From Stachybotrys elegans (taxonomy: Eukaryota; Ascomycota; Sordariomycetes; Hypocreales; Stachybotryaceae), in NCBI GenBank assembly GCA_020746835.1, contig JAGPNK010000007.1:1-64000 (forward strand): 64,000 bases of DNA, in the 5' to 3' direction. Positions 1 through 10,622 of this stretch are shown in pieces. Made by a program: the position numbers and the translations under genes. The notes under the pieces were generated by a model. That model was not told the DNA's origin. It ran no database searches and worked only from the letters and a program-made list of their open reading frames with translations. Every line of letters starts with the position of its first letter. Positions within the stretch are counted from its first letter, which is position 1.

Positions 1-2850
1 ATTATAAAGTTTATTCTATTTAGTAAAGTTAAAATTATCCTTTTATATAGCTTTATAATTATCTTAATCCAATAGAATTATAAGTCTATAGAATTATAGC
101 TTCTTTTTATTATATATAATAACTACTATAGTATATATTATAGTTCTAACACTAGTATTTCCCTTATTAGAAAGTAGTATAAAGTATATATATTCCTTCT
201 TATTTATTTTCCTAAATCCTTCTCTTTTAAATATTTTTACCTAGAACTTATATTAAATTAGCTCTATATAGTTTCTTTAAATATAGCCTTTCTTTCTATA
301 GTTATAGTAGGTAATATTATTTTTTTACTATATAGTACTAATACTAGTATTTATAGCTTCTATATATATTCTATATAAAGTAGAGTACCCTTTTTATTAC
401 TTCCTTCTCTAATTAGTAGAATAGTTAGTCTTTCTATTACTATTAGTTATATATCTTCTCTTCTAGTCTTACTAATAGAAATATTTATTAATTTAAATAG
501 CTATAGTAGTATATTTAATTATAGTATCTAGTAGCTTTACTACTTTAGTAAGTTTATCTTTAACTTTATTCTTTAATTTTATATAAATAAAGTTAATAAT
601 AACTTCTTTATTCTATTTTAAAATTAACTCTAGCTATTAGACTTCTATAATATATAGAGTAGCTAATTTAGTTTATTAAAGATTTCTAAGCTTAGTAATA
701 GCTTACTGCTTTTTATTAATAATACTAAATAAGTTTTTAATCTATATTTTAAATTCTTTAAAGTTTTTAAAGGTATTTATAGTCTTATTATAATATAAGT
801 TTTCTATATTTACTAGCTTAACTATCTATATATATTAGTCTTATAAAACTAGAGTAAACATTTTCTTAGTATTTCCTTTTAAGTAAATAACTATAAAGTT
901 AATTTTAGTTTTATTATTTTTAAGAGTTATTAAAAAATAAATAAAGTAAGTCTTAAGCTATTTAAAAAAGTCTCTAATCTTATTAGAATTGCTATTAAAC
1001 TTATTAAGTTTATTAATCTTAAGAATATATTCTTCTTTATATATATCTTATCTAGCTTTAGCTATAGTAGCTTTCTTAGCTATAATATAAACTATATTAA
1101 TAGTAAGATTATAAATATTAATATATTTAAGTAAAACCTTATTTTATTTATAAAGGGTATTATTCTATTATATAAGTATATTAACTATATTTTATATAAT
1201 TTTAATATTATTTAACTATTCTTAGATTAATTCTTTTATTATACCTATAGTATTAAAGCAATTTCTAAGTATTTAGATTTCCACTTTAAGCTCTACATTA
1301 CTAGAGAATATATTAGCCATTTTATTATTACTTAATTAAAGTAATATATATATTTTTAAAAGTATTACCTAAAAGAATATATAGTAACTATCTAAATAAA
1401 AGCTATTAATATATAATAGTTAGGTTTCTAACTATAACTAAGTCTAATTATATTAGGGTTAGTTATTAGTAAAGTAGTTAGAATATATATACTATTAGAT
1501 ATATATTATATCTAATAATAGTTAAATACTTAGTATATATAGTAGTTAAGGTAACTAAATTGTATTAATAGCTAGTAGGCTTCTAGCTAGATATACTCTA
1601 TAGAATCCTTCTATCTATATACTATATAGACTAGCTATCTAGTAGAACTATTAGTCTAGAACTAAAACTCACTCCAGACCAGTTAGTCCAGTAAGTCCTC
1701 AGTCCTCCATAGGTTATATAACCTATTATATAACCTATATAGTTATTACATTATAACACATAAAGCTACCCCTAATATAATAAAAGCTCTAAACCCTATA
1801 TAAGCTATAGTGGTTTTTTTACTATCTAGACTGCTAGTAGCCATCTATTATATCTTTCTTAATAATCTCTTCTTATTACTATATCTTTTCTAGGCTTTTA
1901 AAGATTAAAAGATAGCTACTATAGACACTGCCTAGATTAATAGTAGTATCTATAGGCCCTTTATTATAGCCAAGTAGTAAGACTATACTAAAAAGTACTA
2001 GGCTTTTAACTATATTAAGACTATAGCTATAATAAATAGCTAAATATATTAGAGAAAAGAGTCTAAACTATATAACTAATAGAAAAATATATATTAATCC
2101 TTTACTTAGTTTCTTAAAGTTAATTAAATTATATAGAAAGATAATACCCTTATAATAGTACTATTAACTAAGTTTATAGAAAATAAATTTATTTACTAAG
2201 TTTACTAGTAGCCCTCTATAATAATAGTATAGTTATACTCTATTTACTATAAATTTAGCTTTAATCTAATTAAAAAACTCTCTATACTAAAGACTATAGC
2301 TATTTATAATAAAAAAATAAATACTATAAATATAGAGAATTAACTATAAACTATAAAAAGTCTTAACTACTAGAACTATAGAGGGGAGTAATAGACAATA
2401 GCCTAAACCTTCTTACTTAAAGTAACTCTTATTAATAGCTATCTATTATAATAGTAGACTTTAGAGCCCTTACTATAGCCCCTCTATAAAGTATAAAGGC
2501 TATAGTAGTAGTACTTTATTAATAACCTTATTACTCTATATAGAAAGACTAAGGGTATAAAGTAGTATTTCTATACTAGGGATATAATAATATCTCTATT
2601 ATAGTATAATTATATTAATAGAAATAAAGAAAGCTTTTGTTTTAGCTATTAGAGGCTCTAGGTAGGTAAGGTATAGTTATAAAGTTAGTAGTCCCTTAGG
2701 TAGGTTAATAGGAATAGAATTAAACCCATAAGAATATAGAAAGGCTATAATATATATAATATAGCTATATATACCTGGCAGGAATGCTAGAACTTCTATT
2801 ATAGCCTAATTTCTTAGGAAACTAAAGTCACGATTTTTTTCTATATTTTT
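1..2850. repeat. AT-rich gene-free block, probably RIP-degraded repeat
   Basis: The sequence is overwhelmingly A and T, with endless short TA-rich words (ctatag, tatata, ttaata) and no reading frame of useful length on either strand. It changes abruptly to ordinary base composition between about 2820 and 2880. In Pezizomycotina this is the usual look of transposon copies mutated C to T by repeat-induced point mutation. I cannot identify the element family: no terminal repeats or protein remnants are readable. A less extreme patch around 1660-1850 has more C and G. The block marks the edge of a repeat island next to the RTA1-like gene. Confidence 0.75.
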
Positions 2851-3200
2851 ATTAGTCAAAAACCCTGTCTGTGACATGCTTGCGACCTTAGCACACTCAA
2901 AGGGATAAGATGGCGAGATGGTTCGGGAATCGTTCCCAAGTGGACCCTCGTACCCCCATAGCTCGCATCTCGTATCTCGTATCGTTGTTGCTGGTTGCCG
3001 AGTTCATGAACGAGACGCGCAACAAGATTCGCTAGTACATGGAAGTGTAGATATAAGACCAAATTTCCCATCTCTCCTCACTGTTACGTGTTGTCAATTA
3101 ATAATTGGCTCATATCACCCTGTCACCGACTCCGATCACCACGAACCTCGCTGTTGTGAAGCCGACGACTGTGATTGAGTCCAGATTCCACGTATTCAGG

Positions 3201-4129
3201 ATGGCGACAAACCAGAACAGCGACTTGATTTCACCAGAAGAGCTTTTCGACTTCCGGCTTTATCGTTACAACCCATCACTACCCGCAGCCATCGTAAGCG
3301 TCGCCATCTTCGCTCTGCTCACACTAGCCCACGCTTGGCGCATCTTCAGAACACGCGCATTTTATTTCACTGCCTTCACCGTCGGTGGCCTGTGTAAGCA
3401 TTCCGTCTTGTCTAGGTAGGTAACTTCATCTTAACACAATTTGGTGCAGTTCAAACGATCGGATATTGTGGACGAATATGGAGCCATTTCGACGTGCTCT
3501 CAATTGGTGGATTCGTCCTTCAGGCGATTCTCATCCTTGTGGCTCCTGCGCTATACGCCGCATCCATCTACATGATTTTGGGTCGTCTAATACGAGCCGT
3601 TGAAGCTGAACACCTGTCTTTAGTCCCTGTCCGCTGGGTGACGAGGATTTTTGTTGCCGGTGATGTCGTCGCCTTCACACTTCAGGCGGGAGGTGGAGGC
3701 ATCCAAGCAGGAGGCACCCTGGACCTCTACGAACTTGGCGAAAACATCATCATTGTCGGTCTAGTCTGTCAGATCGCTATTTTTGGATTTTTTGTCATCA
3801 CGTCGATGCTATTTCACTATCGACTGACAATCCGGCCAACCGTCGTCTCCTCAAGAGCTGTCATTCCCTGGACACGATATCTCTATGTGCTTTATAGCAC
3901 CAGCGCCATTATCCTTGTCCGCAGTATTTTCAGAGTTGTCGAATATCTCCAAGGCAACGATGGGTACTTGATATCACACGAGATCTTCTTATACATATTT
4001 GATGCCCTCTTGATGGCCGCTGTCATGCTGATATTTTGGATCTGGTACGTCGATCAGCTGGAGCACCAGGACGAAGGAGGCCAAGGTGCTTCTGTCAGCG
4101 ACGATCAAGAGGCGGCAACAAAAGCGTAG
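3201..4129 (+). CDS. RTA1-like seven-transmembrane protein
   Basis: Exons are 3201-3393 and 3450-4129, giving 290 residues. The 56 nt intron starts GTAAG and ends GCAG; removing it joins GGLF to QTIGYCGRIWSH, the conserved G-Y-x-x-R region of the family. The protein has about seven hydrophobic helices and a charged C-terminal tail (EHQDEGGQG). The family includes yeast Rta1/Rsb1, linked to 7-aminocholesterol resistance and sphingoid-base export at the plasma membrane; the substrate of this copy is unknown. The ATG at 3201 is chosen because the protein beginning MATNQNSDL leads directly into the first helix; upstream in-frame ATGs add nothing hydrophobic. The gene lies about 350 bp from the AT-rich block and appears intact. 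Confidence 0.85.
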
Positions 4130-5048
4130 AGCAGCATAAAGGGGGGAGGAGTAAGCACACAACGAATATACGAAACAGAGGGAAGAAACTTGGCGCCTGC
4201 CATGGTTCGGGTTAGACGGACGCATCAATATTATCAAGGCGATGTGTATAGACAAGGCCTGGGAGTCAGGAAGTACATACCTGAAGCAGACAATCTGAGG
4301 CAGAAACAGCAACTTGGAGTTCGGAGGCCGATGTGATGGCGTGTCGAGATACTCGGTTCAATACTATTGTGATTCATGCGCTTGACATGCTCGTAACATC
4401 ATGATTGCGACTCAGAGCGGACCGAGGCGGGAGGGTCGACCTTGACGTTAGAATCGGTCTCGAATGCCTCATACTCTGCGGTAGGCCAATTTGCTCCGTG
4501 GTTCCTCATCCACCATGACAGAGGCGATGAGGCAGACGCGTGGCTTGTGGGTTTCGACGGGCCGTGCTGGGCTGGATAGCAACTGGTGTCTCAGGCTAGA
4601 GTATCTAGCACCCTCGTACTTACGAGGTTCTTGGCGCAATGCTCGTTCCACACTGACCTCACTTATTTCCCATCGGTTGGACATACCGTTTGTGCTCCTC
4701 AGGTGCCGGTGAGCCGGAGAGCACATGCAAGTCAAATGAGACGGGTTTAATCCTAGCACTTGCTGGGCCATTTATCATGGCGAGCTTGTTCCGAGGTGTA
4801 CGGATCCATACAACAGCTGGGAGACGTATGTTGCCTTTGGCAATAAGGCATTACGTGAAATGGATATCAATTCTCGGAACAGTGCATATGATCTTTTGAT
4901 GGGATATAAAATACCAACTGCCCACCGTCATCTTCAGCGCCAACACACAAGTCATCTCTTCCTCACCCAGTCTCTCCTTATCCTAACATTCATTCAACTT
5001 CCTCTTTTTCCCACTCTTTTATCCCCCATATCGATCGAATATAGGGCC
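4130..5048. other. intergenic, no gene seen
   Basis: This 0.9 kb separates the RTA1-like gene from the GH78 fragment. Only short unconvincing frames occur. The last 100 bp is pyrimidine-rich (repeated CTTCC/CTCTT), as expected of a fungal promoter just upstream of the ATG at 5049. Confidence 0.5.
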
Positions 5049-5845
5049 ATGAATATTCCTAAGAAGAATGCCTGGCTAAGCCTGGGTCTTCTGGGTTTAT
5101 CTTATGCAAGGACTATCTCAGATCCTCCACATGATGCCGTTTGGGGCTCCGTTTTCTCGGCGAAAGCCACGTCCAAATTACTTTCTATCTCCGACAAGGT
5201 GATTACTTTGGAATCGACATCTGGCTCACCCGCGCTTTTTACACTTGATTACGGACACAGCGTCGAAGGAATTCCTACTTTCGAGATCGTGTCGGCTAGC
5301 GGGGACACATCCGTGTTTGAAATCACATATGGTGAAAGCAAGGCCGCCTTGGGCATGTATATGGTAAGTATGCAGGAGTCTCAAGTTTTGCCTTCGCGAT
5401 TCGCTGATCTGTGCAGTCGGATGGACCACTCCCCCTTGCGGCTGCCATGGACACCTATCGAGTTAATCGTTACAATGTCAGCGAACCCGAAGTTATCACG
5501 AACCGACTGGTACAAGGAGCCTTCCGGTATCAGAAGCTCAACTTGTCGTCAACTGGCACCCTGGTTCTGAGAAACGTCGGTGTGCATCAAACGCTGGACA
5601 CGACCCCTCTCACCCAACTGCCTGGACTCTTCACCTGCGCCGACGAGAAGCTCAATGCCATCTGGAAAGTTGGAGCTCGGACACTCCAGATAACTGAAAT
5701 CCCGGGGGAAAGCGTGCCAGACTTCTGGGAAATCACGCCCGAGGGATCCTTGGTGGATAGTCTGGCACCTCAAGGCCTGGGAAGTGGCCTTTGTTGTCAA
5801 CGCCTGGGCGCAAGACACTGGCAAGGTCCTAAATTTCGAATCTAG
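5049..5845 (+). pseudogene. truncated alpha-L-rhamnosidase-like (GH78) 5' fragment
   Basis: Exon 1 (5049-5363) encodes a signal peptide and then the start of a mature protein with FEIVSASGDTSVFEITYGES. A GTAAGT...GTGCAG intron (5364-5416) joins it in phase to SDGPLPLAAAMDTYRVNRY, AFRYQKLNL and TEIPGESVPDFWEITPEG. From memory of the family, these match the N-terminal part of fungal secreted GH78 alpha-L-rhamnosidases. Similarity ends near nucleotide 5768, and the frame runs into a stop at 5845 after an unrelated tail. The catalytic (alpha/alpha)6 barrel is missing; a whole enzyme has more than 600 residues and only about 220 remain here. The frame overlaps the start of the following membrane ORF, so this looks like a recombination breakpoint. 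The fragment cannot be an active glycosidase. Confidence 0.7.
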
Positions 5846-6938
5846 CGGTTATTCTGTGCTTCGTTGTCTGCCTACATTCTATGCCGGAGATGCACTTGCC
5901 GTCCTCGGACATTGGGTAGCCCTGGTGGCCTGCACATCGGTTGGTATCCGGCGCGCGGCAACGCAGATTATCGAAGATCGCAAGGATAAATCCTTGGACC
6001 TGAGGAGAGTTAAGGACGGAACCAAAGCCCGATGGGTTGGCTTCTTCACGGGAGTCTTACCCTCATTTATCAAGTTATGTGCCAGCCAGGGGGTGGTTCA
6101 CGCACAAATCCTGGGATCCATGTACGTCGGTGCTTGGTTGGTCTTCGAGCTTCTTGTGGCCGCCGCTAGCGAAGACTACGCCAGCCCAGCTGCAGCGACA
6201 CCATCTCCAGCGACATTACTTGTACCAACACCAATTATAACTACACCAGCTCCAGCGACGATAGCTGAAGCAAGAACAGCTGCAATGGAATCAGCTATAG
6301 CAACACCAACTGCAGCAACAGTCAACCACTCTGTTCCAGGGAACAGCAGAAGCCGGAACGCTTTCTCCTGGTTGATGTCTTTGCCAGTCAAGAGAGCCTT
6401 CACTACCCTGGTGACGCTTTTGAGCGCAGTCTACCAGTCAATTCCGTTCACCGCGTATACTCTTTCAATACGGGAGCCTAGTTCGGATAGAAGCTCTCCG
6501 CGGCATGGCTCAGACAATTTGCTCGAAGTTGCGCTGCTCAGTGCGCAAATACCCCATGGCATCGTTTGGGCTCTAGTCATCATCCGAGACTTCGCCAGCC
6601 TAGTCGCTGGCCCAGAATCTCCGTTTCGGATCAAGTGGGGTGAATTACACGGCTTAACAAATGGGTGGATGTTGCTAAGTGGCATATCTGGTCTGATTAT
6701 CTCTGCGATACCACTGGCTTTTGTTGAAATCCCTTTCATTTACGTCTTCGCCCTTTCATTCGCGATACTATGCGCTCTATTTTACTATGTCTTCCACATT
6801 TTGAATGAGGGGCGGGGGGTTGATATTGTTCACTATTTCAGGCTCCTGACGGGACTTACAGCGCTCGGGTTTTACACTTTCACTCTTCATGAAAGTTCCA
6901 ACACATTTCAACCAGCATTACTAGATGCCCTTGGCTAA
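5784..6938 (+). CDS. polytopic membrane protein, 5' end apparently replaced
   Basis: A long open frame of about 384 residues has five or more hydrophobic segments, among them LGHWVALVACTSVGI, WMLLSGISGLIISAIPLAF and FIYVFALSFAILCALFYYVF. Between the N- and C-terminal membrane regions, about residues 130-175, is an Ala/Pro/Thr-rich low-complexity stretch. I do not recognise the family. The oddity is the start: the frame is open back to 5694 but contains no ATG before about 6120. It overlaps the end of the GH78 fragment in a different frame. Either it is spliced from that fragment by an intron I cannot define, or it is the 3' part of a gene that lost its own beginning. Its composition and hydrophobic pattern argue for a real protein-coding origin; expression is uncertain. 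Confidence 0.5.
   Translation: MAFVVNAWAQDTGKVLNFESSGYSVLRCLPTFYAGDALAVLGHWVALVACTSVGIRRAATQIIEDRKDKSLDLRRVKDGTKARWVGFFTGVLPSFIKLCASQGVVHAQILGSMYVGAWLVFELLVAAASEDYASPAAATPSPATLLVPTPIITTPAPATIAEARTAAMESAIATPTAATVNHSVPGNSRSRNAFSWLMSLPVKRAFTTLVTLLSAVYQSIPFTAYTLSIREPSSDRSSPRHGSDNLLEVALLSAQIPHGIVWALVIIRDFASLVAGPESPFRIKWGELHGLTNGWMLLSGISGLIISAIPLAFVEIPFIYVFALSFAILCALFYYVFHILNEGRGVDIVHYFRLLTGLTALGFYTFTLHESSNTFQPALLDALG
6178..6325 (+). repeat. low-complexity Ala/Pro/Thr-coding repeats
   Basis: Irregular copies of a short unit like cagctgcagcgacacca recur along about 150 bp inside the membrane ORF, coding alternations of PAAAT, PAPAT and APTAA. They form a disordered linker and probably vary in length between strains. 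Confidence 0.5.
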
Positions 6939-7415
6939 GTACATAGATATATTTATCTCTGAATGCCTTTGAATGGCTACGTGGCACGGTTGGATGTGCA
7001 GGTGTAGTATCTACCTGAATAGAACCTTGCGCCTTTGGCTTTGCGCACTGCATGGAAATGATGGCATCTTCACTACCATAGTCGTGGGTCCTTCGTCGTT
7101 CATATACTCTTCTCCAAGCTGCAACAGTTTCCGATATCTATCTGGCCTCTTCCGGTGATTCACATACAGTTCGGTAAATGGACCCGAGGCAGGATTCAAG
7201 TGCGGGGTTTGATAAACAAATCGAGCCTCAGACAGAAGTAAGCAGGGGTTGGTTGGGATGATGGAGTCAAGAATCAACTTATTTAAACCCATCGTGTCCC
7301 CATGCTTCGCTAGCTCTGCCACTCGTGGGTTGACTTTTATTCTTGTGGATTGAATCCGTCTAACAGGCTGCGAATGAGTGGAAGCACAAGCCTTCCAATT
7401 ACAAAACACGCACTG
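6939..7415. other. intergenic, no gene seen
   Basis: The 0.48 kb between the membrane ORF and the carboxylesterase shows no coding signal. An alternative ATG for the esterase lies at 7374, in frame with the preferred start at 7416. Confidence 0.4.
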
Positions 7416-9070
7416 ATGGACATCTGGCTCTGCCTGGGTCTTGCCACGCAGGGCACGTCTGGCTTGGACACAAGTTCTCATGTCGGCTGCGTTGTCGAAC
7501 TATCAAACGGAGTCCGCATCTTCGGGCGTCCCAGTGCTCTGCAGCCGGGCGTTTGCGAATTTCTCGGCATTCCGTACGCCTTGGCTCCTGTTGGAGACCT
7601 ACGCTTCGCGCCTCCGCAGGCTGCGGTACTAGAGAGAGACATTGTTGCCGATGACTATGTAAGAGAGAGTCCATATCTTGGCTTGAGGGTGCCCAACACA
7701 GCCTTTGATCTGATTGGCAATGCATCTAGGGTCCCGACTGCCCGCAGAATCCATCTAGGCTTTTCGTGTATCCCGGTGCGACGCCTCAATATGCTCAGGT
7801 ATTCTCCAACTTTGTCAGTACCACCAGCACGAATCGCACCCAGAGTGAAGACTGCCTGACGCTCAATGTTTGGGCCAGGGCCGACTCACTTCGTGTTCAT
7901 GTTCCCGTGCTTGCCTGGATCCACGGCGGACGCCACAACTCTGGCTCGGCTCACACGCCATTCTACGACGGTGCAAATTTCGTTGCCGCAGAGAATGCAA
8001 TCTTTGTAACCTTCAACTTTCGCATGAATATCTTCGGCTTCCCTGGCTCTCCGGGACACCAGAACCTTGGCTTCCTGGACCAGTATCTGGCCGTTCAGTG
8101 GGTATCGGACAACATCAAACACTTCGGCGGAAATCCCCGGCAGATTTCACTATATGGCCAGTCGTCGGGGGCAGTCGCCACGAGCAACTGGGCTTATGCC
8201 TTCAAAGACAAGCCGCTTGTTGCAGGCACCGCTTCCCACTCGGGGAATCACTTTTCGTTTCCAGCCAATGCCATGGGTACGGCTTCAGCCAACTGGTACA
8301 GAGTGAGTGCCACCGTGGGCTGTGGCTCCTCAGGAGATAACCTGGCTTGCATGCGCAATCATAATATCACCTTCCAGGCCATCCTGGACGCTGTGAGACT
8401 GGTGCCCCCTGTTCCTGGCAACTCAGTGGCCCGATCCCAACCGCCGTTTCAGGCCACAGTCGACAACAAAACATTCTGGTCGACACCTGAGTACATCAGG
8501 CGTGCACGAAATGGCGATTTGGCACGCCTCCCCTTCCTCCAAATTAGCGGCGACCACGAGTCTGGATTCTACCGCATTTCGGCCCTTGCGCAGGGGAACA
8601 CTCTGCCTGAGTCGGACTGGGACAAGTTCGAGCGCGAGTCCTTCACATGCGCCGCTGCCGCTGAAGCCTACTATCGCAGCTTGCACGGCATTACCACCTA
8701 TCGGTTCCGTTATATGGCCGACTGGTTCAACACGCGTCTCTACGAGAATCCTTCTAGCGGGGCTTACCATGGTGTTGAAATCGGTACCATTACCGGTAAC
8801 TCGGCCCTGGTCAGTGGAATCTCTCCTGGCTCTGTCCAGACCACTCTGGGTGGGATCATGAGCAACCGCTGGTGGTGGTTCGCTGCCGATGCAAAGAATG
8901 GCCTGACCCAAACCTTCGGTTGGCCCAAATATGCTGCTGGACAAAAGACATTGGGTCTCGTCGGCGCTGGTAATACCAGTATCATTGAGTTTGCTGACCC
9001 CAATATGTATGACAGTCAATGCTACGGGGACAATCTTGAGTATTGGGATTCGAGAATTCCTTCAATCTGA
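7416..9070 (+). CDS. secreted type-B carboxylesterase/lipase
   Basis: Exons 7416-7658 and 7730-9070 give about 527 residues. The 71 nt intron begins GTAAGA and ends CATCTAG; splicing joins VADDY to GPDCPQN, the expected cysteine-containing region of the family. The alpha/beta-hydrolase COesterase features are clear: SEDCLTLNVW, the oxyanion motif WIHGG, the nucleophile elbow GQSSGA (Ser near residue 225), an acidic catalytic candidate in GDHESGFYR and the catalytic His in GAYHGVEIG. A hydrophobic start (MDIWLCLGLATQ) suggests secretion. Such enzymes hydrolyse carboxylic esters, with broad and unpredictable substrates. An in-frame ATG at 7374 would extend the N-terminus by 14 residues. It lies about 6 kb from the PKS/NRPS pair with unrelated genes between, so a role in that pathway is not supported. 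Confidence 0.88.
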
Positions 9071-9327
9071 TATTTGATGCGAGAACAAAAAGTTTACATA
9101 CCTTGTTCCGATTACTTCCTTCCATTAAGTCAATAGAGACCCAGCCATTGCCATGGTAGCCTCGGCCCAATTGCGGTCTCGAGGAAAGCATTCACATCCA
9201 CAAACAGAGACTTGGCTACAATACGAAGACGCTGGCTGTTGGACAATTGCAAATTGAATCTCTACTGGGACGTGCTGAGAACGTATGAAATATCGCTAAT
9301 ATAATACAGTCTAATCATATATATACA

Positions 9328-10622
9328 TTAATATTTGTTCTTTCTTAGAACTACGTCGCCCTCCTTAAAGGGGTATGTTAGATGATTTATATCGAGAAAG
9401 TATTCATCTATGTTCTGGTGAAAACGCTCATGCAGGCTCGTCACCGTGGCGGGAGTGACCTGCTCAAAGAGTTCCCAGATAGTGTGGGCCTTGCTTCCCC
9501 AATAGTGACGAACAAAGACTCCACGGCAGTTTCCTCTAGGAAGAGGACTTCCATTGGCTTCGTTGCATGGAAGCGGTTGGATCCAGCCGCTAGTGTTGTA
9601 GTCGTAACGAACAAAGTTACCAAAGGCTGCCTGCTCGTGTGCCCATTTCTTATTCCAGTTACTGCATTCCGGCCACTCCTTGTCTGAGGGGCAGTCCTCC
9701 CAGCGGGTGAACATCTCTTGGGTTCGCTCGCTCTGCTGCGCGATGATGAAACCCGTGTTTAGGAACAAGTTGCCTCTAATGTCGTGGGTCGAGCGCTGCT
9801 CTACATCGATGGGGGCGGCAAGCATCGTCTCCTCGGTGATGTTCCAGTGACTCATGAGCCATTCGAGTGGTAAGTGGAGATAGCGGAAAATGCAGTCGGC
9901 GTCGAGGAAGACAACAATATCGTAAGACTTGAGGGCCTCCTGGATGACAGGCACCTTGACCCATGTTCCGTGCCTGTCAGGGTAGTTGGGCGGGCGCACC
10001 AGGCGGTAGTCATAACCATGCAACTGGGCTGAAGAGTAACCAGTTAGCAAAAAGTTGCAAGAGGATGTGTTCAGAAGCATACCATAGAGCATGTGATTGA
10101 GATAACCTCCGGTGCGAGGTATCATATTTTTGTACGTTAAAGGATTCGGGTTCAGCAAGGACCCTTCTTCAGTGTCAAGTCGAGAATCGACATCGAGGAT
10201 GAGAACTTTCTTGCCAAGTCTGGATTCATGCCATCGTGGCCCATCAGGGTCAAGCTGGTGCACGACTCCATCATCGGTAACGAAGTCGGTTTCTTTTATC
10301 TGGCTGTCCAAGTACTTCCACGCAAACGGAAGCCTGACAGACTCTTCCCTCCTCCTCTCCCCTTCCTGAACATTCCACCTGGCGGGTTGCGTTAGAAAAC
10401 GAGCAGCGGCTTGGGGACGACCCTGGGGGTATGTCACGCTTACTTCCAGGTTTCTTTGGAATATTCTATGATGGCCTCGTGGTGAGCAATGACGAGGATG
10501 GCGGTAACGAAAAATGAGACACTCGATACGAGGACTATCCACCGCCTTGACGTCGGTAGGTTCCAATGCCGCCTCCAACATGTTAGGGATCTGAACGGCT
10601 GCTTTCCGAGATACATGGCCAC
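9328..10622 (-). CDS. GT34-type Golgi glycosyltransferase (MNN10/GMA12 family)
   Basis: Exons on the minus strand are 10622-10444, 10378-10083 and 10028-9328, giving 391 residues. Exon 1 encodes a type II anchor, about residues 28-47 (RRWIVLVSSVSFFVTAILVI). The first intron (GTAAGC, CTAAC branch, CCAG) is 65 nt. The second is 54 nt, a multiple of three without a stop, so an unspliced reading stays open; splicing gives NHMLYAQLHGYDYRL, matching the family. The DxD metal/nucleotide-sugar motif is in VVFLDADCIF, followed by NTGFIIAQQS, WAHEQAAFG and a terminal FVRHYWG. Family members transfer galactose or mannose onto N-glycans or mannan in the Golgi; the donor of this one cannot be read from sequence. 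It is convergent with the carboxylesterase. Confidence 0.85.

Noticed and set aside
7416..9070. Carboxylesterase as the release enzyme of the PKS/NRPS pathway
   Set aside because: It has a secretion signal and lies about 6 kb away beyond GT34 and secreted-protein genes; nothing links it to the pair.
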